Below, piece after piece: positions 1 to 6,443 of a DNA stretch of 14,978 nt. The notes under the pieces were generated by a model that saw nothing but the letters and a program-made list of their open reading frames with translations, was not told where the DNA came from and searched no databases. This DNA comes from Clostridiales bacterium (lineage in GTDB: Bacteria; Bacillota_A; Clostridia; Oscillospirales; Oscillospiraceae), in assembly GCA_022777455.1 (NCBI GenBank), contig JALFGI010000181.1:1-14978 (forward strand). Reading direction: 5' to 3'. Position 1 is the stretch's first letter. Each line of letters starts with the position of its first letter. The position numbers and the translations under genes were made by a program.

Positions 1-1308
1 GGGAAGTGCAACGTGATCCAGCTCCGGGGGGATGTCCGAAGCAGCCATGCGTTTAATCTTGTGAGCCGTATCTATAACCGCTTTGACCGATGGGAAGAAT
101 CCCTGCGGAAGATACTTGACACCACCGCTAGTCTGAGTGAAATGATTCAGTGCAGCCGGGAGATATTCGACAATCCCATTGTGGTGCTCAATTCCAATTT
201 TCACTATTTGGCGCATACGGATTTCAGCTTCGTGGAATTGGGAAAGATGGACAGAATCAGCTGGGGCAGCAGGGAAAGCACAGGCCTTCCGCTGGAGTCC
301 CTGAACGAATTTATGGAGCTGCATGAGATGTCAACCGATGTCAGAGAGCCGCTGCTGCTGAACCTGCCCGGAAGTACAACGCTGAATGTGAATCTGTTTG
401 AGAACGGGGAATATTCCGGCTGTCTGTCCATAGATTACAGGAACAGAAAGTACCGGGAAAGTGATAAGCAGTTGGCAATTTATCTTGCGGAAATGATTCA
501 GCTTGCGCTCCGCCGGTATTCCTCGGTGTCCGGGAGTGACCAGAGCAGACTGCGTCAGGCGCTGATGGATATTGTAGATGGCGTTCAGGTAACTCTGAAT
601 CAGCGCAGAACCATCGACACCTCCTATCTGGAGCAGGAACATATCTGCGTAAAGATTAAGTTCCGAAGTCCGCTGGTACAGCTTCCGGTCAAGTACCTTT
701 GCAATGCCATTGAGGATGAATTTCGCAGAAGCGTTGCGTTTGAATACGATGAGTCACTGATCTGCTTTATTGAGATATCCAGGCAGCAGGCGGAGGAGGA
801 AAGTTATCTCACACTCCTTCAGAAGCACCTGACACCCCTGCTGCGCGCCTTCGACAGCAGTGTGGGAATCAGCGACCCGTTCCACGATATCTATCAGGCC
901 AGACCCTATTATTATCAGGCCTGCGCTGCGGTTGAAAATGGTCAGCTGTTTGATTCTGATAAAATGTTCTATCCATTCCGGAATTACGCGCTCCGGGAGC
1001 TTTTGATCAATGCCATCGGGAATCTACCGATGGAAATGTATTACACACAGGGGTTGCAGAACCTCATGCGCCATGATCAGGATTCTCAGGTCAGCTATAT
1101 GGAAACGCTGCGCATTTTCCTGGACTGCAATATGAGCGTAACAAAAACCACGGCAAAGCTGTATCTGAACCGCAGCACGCTGATCGAACGTCTCGCACGA
1201 ATAAAGCGGGAACTGAACTGTGATCTGGAGGATCCGGAACAGCGGCTCCTGCTTCAGATCCTTCTGAAGACGCAGCAAATTCACGGAGAAATTGGGTGCA
1301 AAGTATAA
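1..1308 (+). CDS. PucR/CdaR-family transcriptional regulator, 5'-truncated by window
   Basis: This is the C-terminal 435 or so codons of a ligand-responsive transcription activator. The frame is open to base 1. The GTG at 13 has no ribosome binding site, and family members from Clostridia usually carry about 100 more N-terminal residues before the AFNLVSRIYNRFDRW-like segment, so I read the gene as beginning outside the window. Counting from the GTG, residues 30-170 resemble a GAF-like sensory region. Residues of about 365-425 form the PucR C-terminal helix-turn-helix: a 'MSVTKTTAKLYLNRSTLIERL' type segment followed by an LxRIKxxL helix, then the 'DLEDPEQRLLLQILLK' tail. The family typically activates purine, sugar-acid or glycoside catabolism genes; the ligand here cannot be read from sequence. 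The stop codon TAA (1306-1308) forms part of a 4-bp direct repeat flanking the next feature. Family confidence is high, target unknown. Confidence -1.
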   Translation, partial: GKCNVIQLRGDVRSSHAFNLVSRIYNRFDRWEESLRKILDTTASLSEMIQCSREIFDNPIVVLNSNFHYLAHTDFSFVELGKMDRISWGSRESTGLPLESLNEFMELHEMSTDVREPLLLNLPGSTTLNVNLFENGEYSGCLSIDYRNRKYRESDKQLAIYLAEMIQLALRRYSSVSGSDQSRLRQALMDIVDGVQVTLNQRRTIDTSYLEQEHICVKIKFRSPLVQLPVKYLCNAIEDEFRRSVAFEYDESLICFIEISRQQAEEESYLTLLQKHLTPLLRAFDSSVGISDPFHDIYQARPYYYQACAAVENGQLFDSDKMFYPFRNYALRELLINAIGNLPMEMYYTQGLQNLMRHDQDSQVSYMETLRIFLDCNMSVTKTTAKLYLNRSTLIERLARIKRELNCDLEDPEQRLLLQILLKTQQIHGEIGCKV

Positions 1309-1469
1309 GGAATCTCTGATTAAATAGTCTTCGGCTGAGCAGCGGGTCTTTTGACTCATCCGTGCAGTACTGAAATCGGAAAATACACAAAGTATTCCCA
1401 CAATTTCAGTACTTTCGGCTGAGCCAAAATCCCTCGCTGTCAGCTCTTGCCTATTTAATCAGAGCTTCC
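1309..1469. repeat. 161-bp palindromic element, copy 1 (MITE-like)
   Basis: This is a large imperfect palindrome. The outer 19-bp arms (1309-1327 and 1451-1469) pair with one mismatch. Further paired blocks lie inside, including 11 bp of AGTACTGAAAT against ATTTCAGTACT. The exact centre (base 1389) lies in AATACACAAAGTATTCC (1382-1398). The 4-bp sequence ATAA abuts the element on both sides (1305-1308 and 1470-1473), like a target-site duplication. The left ATAA contains the stop codon of the upstream regulator gene. There is no coding capacity. A second copy lies at 2284-2446. Confidence -1.
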
Positions 1470-1474
1470 ATAAC

Positions 1475-1512
1475 AAAACACCGCTGCTTTTTTCTGGAAG
1501 CAGCGGTGTTTT
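1475..1512. terminator. Bidirectional hairpin terminator
   Basis: A perfect 15-bp stem (1475-1489 with 1498-1512, AAAACACCGCTGCTT and its complement) encloses an 8-base loop. The arms start with A-runs and end with T-runs, so it can terminate on either strand. It lies 8 bases past the stop of the minus-strand 70-residue gene and downstream of the plus-strand regulator and its palindromic element. Confidence -1.
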
Positions 1513-1519
1513 CAAATCA

Positions 1520-1732
1520 TCAGCCAAGTGCCTTCAGCTTTTCGTCGATTTCTGCCAGCTGTTCCGCGCTCAGACCGGCCTGGGGGAAGGAGCAGAGCTT
1601 GCGGAAGGTCAGCGCGCCCACCAGCTTCATCTGGGGATCCGTTTTAAAGCCGGGGCAGTACTGCGCGATAATGTCGCTGGCGGCCTCGCTCTTTCTTAAG
1701 TCCTTCACCTTGGAATCAATTGAAAATGCCAT
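1520..1732 (-). CDS. Small 70-residue protein of unknown function
   Basis: I do not recognise a named family. The protein is soluble and mainly helical, with no signal peptide or membrane segment. It has an N-terminal 'AFSIDSKVKDLRKSEAASDI' part, a central YCPGFKTDPQ turn with a cysteine, a short 'KLVGALTFRKLCSFPQAG' segment, and a C-terminal helix with charged heptads. The pattern of a helix ending in 'xxYxPGF', a proline turn, then 'LTFRKL' recalls a small domain I remember at the C-termini of some clostridial secreted hydrolases; I cannot verify this here. It is supported as a real gene by a strong site (GAGGAGG, 7-8 bases before the ATG) and by its own hairpin terminator at 1475-1512. Its leader carries a dyad (1748-1796) ending right before the ribosome binding site. 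It stands alone between a regulator and a GH2 remnant. Confidence -1.
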   Translation of the reverse strand: MAFSIDSKVKDLRKSEAASDIIAQYCPGFKTDPQMKLVGALTFRKLCSFPQAGLSAEQLAEIDEKLKALG

Positions 1733-1747
1733 GATCCGTTTCCTCCT

Positions 1748-1796
1748 CTAAAATGTAGGGTTCCGATCGGTTTTCTGATCGACAACCATATTTTAG
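1748..1796 (-). promoter_or_regulatory. Dyad in the leader of the 70-residue gene
   Basis: CTAAAAT (1748-1754) pairs with ATTTTAG (1790-1796), GGTT (1759-1762) with AACC (1784-1787), and CGATCGG (1764-1770) with CTGATCG (1775-1781, one G-T wobble), leaving a 4-base loop. On the minus strand this interrupted hairpin would end at the base next to the GAGGAGG ribosome binding site at 1741-1748. It may be an operator or a leader structure; no clear -35/-10 pair was found nearby. Confidence -1.
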
Positions 1797-1839
1797 CGGA
1801 AAAGCCCCCTCCCTGATAGCCAACAAAGTGTCGGGTTAA

Positions 1840-2250
1840 TTGGTGAATTTCCATACAAACTGTTGCAGAACAATTAGAGAGGTTGTGGAACTTGCAGCAA
1901 AAGGCGAAGTGTCCATATTCCGGAGGGGTCACAGTGATTCCCGGTATGTCAACATCGAACTGACGGAGGATCATGGAGAGCTGAAACCAGCTGTGGATAT
2001 GACGGTAACAGTGAAGGTGGAAGGTGAAGCAGCAGAACTCGCCGCACTGGGAAGTGCAAGAACCAGAACTTCTGAGGTTTTCAACAGTAATCGTCACCCG
2101 ACACACTTTGGCAGGGCACAAGCAATCCTTCGCTCAGGGACGATAGCAGGCAAGGTATCAGTTACTGTAAGCTGTGAAAACTGCGAGGAAAAAGCAATAG
2201 ACATCTCGGTGGGACAAGAGCACACATCACTGAGCCATGTGGCATTATGA
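1840..2250 (+). pseudogene. C-terminal remnant of a GH2 beta-galactosidase-like gene
   Basis: Residues of about 30-130 match the last immunoglobulin-like domain of long family 2 glycosidases. They run from a 'RRGHSDSRYVNIELTEDHG' type strand pair through 'ELAALGSARTRTSEVFNS' and 'HFGRAQAILRSG' to a closing 'GKVSVTVS' strand. In intact GH2 enzymes this block follows several hundred residues that include the catalytic barrel, none of which is present. The frame has a stop at 1837-1839, the first usable codon is TTG at 1840, and no ribosome binding site is visible. A terminator hairpin at the 3' end is still intact, so the tail looks like a 5'-deleted gene rather than a designed small protein. 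A functional free-standing domain cannot be excluded but is unlikely. Confidence -1.
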
Positions 2251-2261
2251 TGTGTGCTCTT
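2216..2261 (+). terminator. Terminator of the GH2 remnant
   Basis: AAGAGCACACATCA (2216-2229) pairs perfectly over 14 bp with 2248-2261 and is followed by T residues (TCTTTT). The stop codon TGA (2248-2250) lies in the descending arm. Confidence -1.
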
Positions 2262-2283
2262 TTGGAGAAAACCGTTAATAGTT

Positions 2284-2446
2284 GGGCACCTCTAAAAACT
2301 ACCCTTTTGCGGTTTGGACGGATCTTTTGCCCTAACAATGCGTTTTGAAAACACCGCAATACACAAAGTATTCCGGCATTTTCAAAACTTTTGTTAGAAC
2401 AAAATCTCTCGCCCAAACCATCAAAAAGTAGTTTTTAGAGGTCGCC
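2284..2446. repeat. 163-bp palindromic element, copy 2 (MITE-like)
   Basis: This element has the same architecture as 1309-1469. The outer 19-base arms (2284-2302 and 2428-2446) agree at 17 positions when one is inverted, with a perfect 15-bp core at 2288-2302 / 2428-2442. Inner paired blocks include CTAACA with TGTTAG and GTTTTGAAAA with TTTTCAAAAC. The centre (base 2365) lies in AATACACAAAGTATTCC (2358-2374), identical to copy 1. TCTTTTG (2323-2329) and AAAATCTCTCGC (2401-2412) are also shared with copy 1. AGTT (2280-2283 and 2447-2450) abuts both ends as a direct repeat. It sits between the GH2 remnant and the 3' end of the GH43 gene. Confidence -1.
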
Positions 2447-2481
2447 AGTTGTTTGGGTTGCATATGAAGAATTAGCTTCTT

Positions 2482-3948
2482 TCAAATGTTCATCGTAAAA
2501 GAATGGAAATTAACCGCTCCTTTCCCGATAAAACGAAAAAACAGTGGCTGCGTACCTGCCGAAGGGTTGAAAGGTCCTTGAATTTCCAAAGTGCTTCCCT
2601 GAACATGAATCGGGATGGATGAAATGGTTGTCACAAAATCAGGGGTATGGGCAATCTCGATGCTTCCTTCGGCTTTCCCACTGAGTGTGATTCTGATTGT
2701 GTTTCCCTCTGTAAACTGAAAATATTTGAACCCTGCCACGGCTCCATCCCGCAGATTGGCGATATACTGATCTCCGTTTTCCATGCGGTCTTTTCCCGTC
2801 TGGGTGAAGAACGGGTGGATTCTTTTGTTGAATTTCCGATCGTATCTGGCTACACCATGTTTGCTCCAAAGATTGCAGGCGATGCGGGCTTCGTACTTTC
2901 CGGTACCCATGAGCGGGGTGCCGTTGAGACCGCAGCTGGTGACTTCCGCCTGACGAAACACCCCGGGGGCCAAATGCTCCAGCTTTTCTGCGCAAGCCTG
3001 ACGGCTGTAGGAATGCTGATTGGTCTGACGGTGGTAAAAGATATACCAGTCATCGCCGATGTTCAGCATCCCACCGTGGGTATTCCCCAGATAGTTGGAT
3101 GCTCCGTTTTCCTCCTCGTTTCCGTTCAGGAACAGATCTCCCTGGTCAACCAGAGTGCCGCCAAACCGGAAATCCCGATCCGGGTAATCGCTTACTGCGT
3201 AGCAAAGTTCGTGATTATGACGGGAGGAATAGGTGAAAATGTACTTGCTGCCGTCTTTGCGAATGGAACTAGCCTCGAAAAACTCGTGGTTTGGGAAGGA
3301 ACCCGGCCCTGCTTTTGGGAACAGCAGCTTAGGCTCTTTCCGAATGGTAACCATATCCTTTTCCAAAGCCACAACCACACCGCCATCGCTTCTCAGCTTT
3401 CGGAAGCCGCTGGCCAAGGCAGGAATGGACTGATAGAATCCAGAGTAGAGGTATACAGAGCCGTCATCGTCCACCAGTACGCCTGGATCGAAGGGAAACT
3501 GATCTCCCTTTCTTCTTCCCCAAATCGTGCCGTCCTTGTAATGGACATGGCCATAAAACTGAAAGGGACCAACGGGATTCTCGCTGACGGCCACGCCAAT
3601 CATGCCCAAAAAATCAAAAGCATAATAAAGATAATATCTCCCATCCGTACCCTGCACCACGTCCGGCGCAAACAGCAGATGCAGTCCCAGAGCGTTTTTG
3701 GGGTCCTGATTTCTTTTGTAAATAACACCTTCGTAGCGCCAATCCGCCAGATCATCCACCGGCGCTGACCAGCAGACATAGTCTCCCACGCAGAAGATGG
3801 GGGCGCCAAAATGGTCATGGGAGCCATAGAGATAGACTCGGTCATGAAATATCCGGGGCTCCCCATCGGGAATATATTCCCAGCTGGGAAGAAATGGATT
3901 CACTGCCTGCTGCTTCATTTTTACCATCTGCTTTCTGTTTTTTACCAT
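2482..3948 (-). CDS. GH43 family glycosidase (arabinosidase/xylosidase type), cytoplasmic
   Basis: This enzyme likely hydrolyses terminal alpha-L-arabinofuranosyl or beta-D-xylosyl units. The five-bladed propeller of GH43 covers about residues 15-345. The usual catalytic triad is visible: Asp28 (IPDGEPR) as base, Asp154 (FDPGVLVDDDG) as pKa modulator and Glu225 (HEFFEASSI) as acid. Repeated blade motifs 'DGRYYLYYA' (102-110) and 'DGSVYLYSG' (162-170) support the fold. Residues of about 350-488 form a beta-rich C-terminal module, probably CBM6-like. No signal peptide is present, so it should act in the cytosol. The ATG at 3948 lies at the predicted transcription start of a TATAAT promoter. The in-frame ATGs at 3927 (weak AGAAAG ahead of it) or 3918 may be the true start and would lose only 7-10 residues without motifs. 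It is divergent from the rhamnosidase operon. Exact substrate is not inferable. Confidence -1.
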   Translation of the reverse strand: MVKNRKQMVKMKQQAVNPFLPSWEYIPDGEPRIFHDRVYLYGSHDHFGAPIFCVGDYVCWSAPVDDLADWRYEGVIYKRNQDPKNALGLHLLFAPDVVQGTDGRYYLYYAFDFLGMIGVAVSENPVGPFQFYGHVHYKDGTIWGRRKGDQFPFDPGVLVDDDGSVYLYSGFYQSIPALASGFRKLRSDGGVVVALEKDMVTIRKEPKLLFPKAGPGSFPNHEFFEASSIRKDGSKYIFTYSSRHNHELCYAVSDYPDRDFRFGGTLVDQGDLFLNGNEEENGASNYLGNTHGGMLNIGDDWYIFYHRQTNQHSYSRQACAEKLEHLAPGVFRQAEVTSCGLNGTPLMGTGKYEARIACNLWSKHGVARYDRKFNKRIHPFFTQTGKDRMENGDQYIANLRDGAVAGFKYFQFTEGNTIRITLSGKAEGSIEIAHTPDFVTTISSIPIHVQGSTLEIQGPFNPSAGTQPLFFRFIGKGAVNFHSFTMNI

Positions 3949-3953
3949 TGCGT

Positions 3954-3982
3954 ATTATACACTGTGCGTGTCTGGTATGCAA
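3954..3982 (-). promoter_or_regulatory. Candidate sigma-A promoter of the GH43 gene
   Basis: Read on the minus strand, TTGCAT (3977-3982) and a perfect TATAAT (3954-3959) are separated by 17 bases. The expected start point, near 3947, coincides with the first in-frame ATG. Confidence -1.
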
Positions 3983-3996
3983 GGCATGGAAGCATC

Positions 3997-4026
3997 AGGT
4001 TATGCTGTACAGTAATAAGGTTATGC
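3997..4026 (+). promoter_or_regulatory. Tandem direct repeats, candidate LytTR operator
   Basis: Two identical 9-mers AGGTTATGC (3997-4005 and 4018-4026) are separated by exactly 12 bases, giving a 21-bp period. LytTR-domain regulators are known to bind paired 9-bp direct repeats with this geometry and a central GTT. The site lies between the divergent GH43 and rhamnosidase genes, 67-96 bases before the rhamnosidase start. A LytTR response regulator is encoded at 10995-11714. Control of one or both genes is inference. Confidence -1.
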
Positions 4027-4092
4027 GCATTCCCTTTCTCCTTGCTCACGGATGTATTATTCTGTTACAAGGATAAATAGGAGGCGTACAGC

Positions 4093-6426
4093 ATGAAAAA
4101 CAAACTGACAAAAAAGGTTTTGTGCATGGCTCTGGCTGCGGCAAGTGTCTTTTCCCTGGTTGGCTGCGGACAGAATACAACCGTGGAAACAACGACGCCG
4201 GTGCAGACAGTGCAGCAGACTCCGGAACGGGGAGAGCCTGATCGTTCCAATCTTCCCTACTTGTCTGCAATCGAGGACTATCGCAAGAGTGATTGGACGG
4301 CCAACTGGATCTGGACCAAAGGCTGCAGCGATGACAGCTATGTGGCATTCCGTAAAACGGTTGCGGTGGATGCTGAGGTGACGGCTATGGCCTGTATCTC
4401 GGCGGTGGACAAGTATGTGCTGTTCCTCAATGGGGAGATGGTGGTACTGGATGGTTCCCTCAAGCGCGGCCCTACGCCCTATGACAGCTACTATGACGAG
4501 ATTCCCTTGAACCTCCAGAAAGGCGAAAACACCATCGCCATGCTGGTTGCCTTCAATGGGCGTTCCGGTGACGGCTCCATTGTTCCGTTTGCACAGGATG
4601 ATGAAGGGGACGACTACAATCAGGCGGGCATGATTTTTGAGATGGAAGTCCAGGGACAGCGAATCGTGTCGGATACCTCCTGGAAGGCAGCGAGGCATAC
4701 CGGCTACAAGAATCGCGTCACTGCCGGTAAGGATTATCCCAATTATATGCAAATGTCCATGCTGGCGGAGCGGAATCTCTATTTTGATGCCCGGGATGAT
4801 CTTGGGGCTTTTATGGAACCTGGGTATGATGACAGTGCATGGGAAAATGCGGTGCTGATTGGCAAACCAGGAGAGCTGCCCTTTGGCGCACTGTACCGGG
4901 CAATGACGAATCCCATCAAGTTTGATGGAATTACAGATTATGCAAACTCCGCCGATTATGTCGGCAGGGAATTGACAGAAGACACGACTTTGGAACTGTT
5001 TCTTCCCGGAAATATTCAGTTTACCCCGTATTTTGCGCTGGAAGCTCCTGCGGGAAAGCGGCTGACGATCTATACCGACAGCTATGTGGACAGCGACAAC
5101 AATCCCAATTTCAAAGACACCTATGTTACTGCGGAGGGCTCACAGCAATTTGAGAATTACGCATGGCGCAGCGGGTCAAAGCTTTATATCGAAGCAGAGG
5201 CCGGTGTGAAATTCACAGCACTGGGTTACCGCAAAAGTGAATTTAACGGCGAATGGGTCGGGGCGTTTTCTTCTGAAAATGAAGAACTGAATCAGCTCTG
5301 GCAGGAAAGCTTGAACACGGTTGCGATCTGTATGCGTGACACCTATATGGATTGTCCCGAACGGGAACGGGGCCCTTATATGGGCGACGCATCCAACCAG
5401 ATCGATGCCGCTCTCTACGGCTATGACCAGGGTGGTCTGGATATGACAAAGAAAGCAATCCTTGCCTGCATCGGCTGGACCACGGACACCGGTGCCATCC
5501 CCAGCCGGGCTCCCTCGGTAAAGCCCCAGGAGATTCCCAATCAGAGCCTGGCGTTTATGACCAGTGCCTACCATTACTGGCTGGCCTCCGGTGATGAAAA
5601 GACCATGACGGACTATTATCGTGTATTCGTCAACTATCTGAAGCTGTATGAAATGGAAAACGGTTTGCCCGTTTACCGACCCGGTTCCTGGACATGGAAC
5701 GATTGGGGCGATAAGATCGATGCCAATTTGCTTCAGGTCGGTTTCTATTATTATGCCCTGAACCTGACACAGAAGCTGGCTGCGGATTTGGGAATTGAGG
5801 ACGATGCGGCCTTCCTGACGGAACGGATGGAATCTATCAAAGCGAATTTCCGCGATGCCTATTATACCCCTGCGGGCTTCAAGCACCCGGACAGCAAGTA
5901 TATCGATGACCGAGCCAATGCCATGCTGGCGCTGTCCGGTTTGGCAGGGGAGGAGGACTACGACCTGATCTGTGATGTCATTATGTCCACTTATGAAGCC
6001 AGTCCCTTCTGCGAGAAGTACGTCCTGGAAGCCCTATGCGTTATGGGGCGGCAGGACCTGGCAGTCCAGAGAATGCTGGACAGGTATGACGGGATGCTGA
6101 AGGATGAATACGATACCCTCTGGGAAAAGTTCTCTGCACCCATCGGTACCTTCAACCATGGCTGGAGCGCAGCGCCTATGTATATCCTTTCAAAATATGT
6201 GGCGGGTATCCAGCCCACCTCCGGCGGCTACGAAACCTACGATATTGTGCCGTCAAATATATTGGATAGCTATTCCTGCTCCGTCTATACGCCCAAGGGC
6301 ATTATCACGGTGAGGAAGGATGGCAATAACCTGACAGTCACAGCTGTCTCCGGCGGTACTCTGGTGCTTCCGGACGGCAGAGAGATGCCCCTGCAGGAGG
6401 GGGAGCATACTTATTGTATGACATAA
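4093..6426 (+). CDS. GH78-type alpha-L-rhamnosidase, secreted lipoprotein
   Basis: This is predicted to remove alpha-L-rhamnose from glycosides or pectic side chains at the cell surface. Residues 1-25 are a lipoprotein signal with lipobox LVGC; Cys25 would be lipidated. A beta-sandwich domain (about 55-190, starting at DWTANWIWTKG) resembles the rhamnosidase N domain. The (alpha/alpha)6 catalytic domain spans about 390-700. The GH78 signature is present in a variant form, DCPERERGPYMGD (Asp420, Glu425, Asp432), one residue shorter than the common DCPxRDERxGWxGD. The expected 'WxWNDWGD' (533-540) and 'TFNHGW' (686-691) segments follow, then a C-terminal beta domain. The ATG has GGAGG (4080-4084) 8 bases ahead. 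The permuted GH3 gene follows after 17 bases, so the two form an operon. Sugar specificity within the rhamnosidase-like clade is uncertain. Confidence -1.
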   Translation: MKNKLTKKVLCMALAAASVFSLVGCGQNTTVETTTPVQTVQQTPERGEPDRSNLPYLSAIEDYRKSDWTANWIWTKGCSDDSYVAFRKTVAVDAEVTAMACISAVDKYVLFLNGEMVVLDGSLKRGPTPYDSYYDEIPLNLQKGENTIAMLVAFNGRSGDGSIVPFAQDDEGDDYNQAGMIFEMEVQGQRIVSDTSWKAARHTGYKNRVTAGKDYPNYMQMSMLAERNLYFDARDDLGAFMEPGYDDSAWENAVLIGKPGELPFGALYRAMTNPIKFDGITDYANSADYVGRELTEDTTLELFLPGNIQFTPYFALEAPAGKRLTIYTDSYVDSDNNPNFKDTYVTAEGSQQFENYAWRSGSKLYIEAEAGVKFTALGYRKSEFNGEWVGAFSSENEELNQLWQESLNTVAICMRDTYMDCPERERGPYMGDASNQIDAALYGYDQGGLDMTKKAILACIGWTTDTGAIPSRAPSVKPQEIPNQSLAFMTSAYHYWLASGDEKTMTDYYRVFVNYLKLYEMENGLPVYRPGSWTWNDWGDKIDANLLQVGFYYYALNLTQKLAADLGIEDDAAFLTERMESIKANFRDAYYTPAGFKHPDSKYIDDRANAMLALSGLAGEEDYDLICDVIMSTYEASPFCEKYVLEALCVMGRQDLAVQRMLDRYDGMLKDEYDTLWEKFSAPIGTFNHGWSAAPMYILSKYVAGIQPTSGGYETYDIVPSNILDSYSCSVYTPKGIITVRKDGNNLTVTAVSGGTLVLPDGREMPLQEGEHTYCMT

Positions 6427-6443
6427 ATCTTGGAGGTATAAAG

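Noticed and set aside
1309..2446. CRISPR or tandem-repeat array interpretation of the repeated AATACACAAAGTATTCC
   Set aside because: There are only two copies, almost 1 kb apart, each at the centre of a palindrome, with no spacers of constant length and no cas genes.
2647..3768. Long open frame on the plus strand opposite the GH43 gene
   Set aside because: It has no recognisable domain and no ribosome binding site, and it lies wholly antisense to a gene with a clear catalytic triad.
3974..3980. Third GGTATGC copy next to the GH43 promoter as part of the tandem repeat set
   Set aside because: It lacks one base of the motif and its spacing of about 24-25 bp breaks the 21-bp period.
6414..6443. 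Start of the first GH3 gene overlapping the rhamnosidase stop
   Set aside because: No ribosome binding site precedes it, while GGAGG sits 7 bases before ATG 6444.
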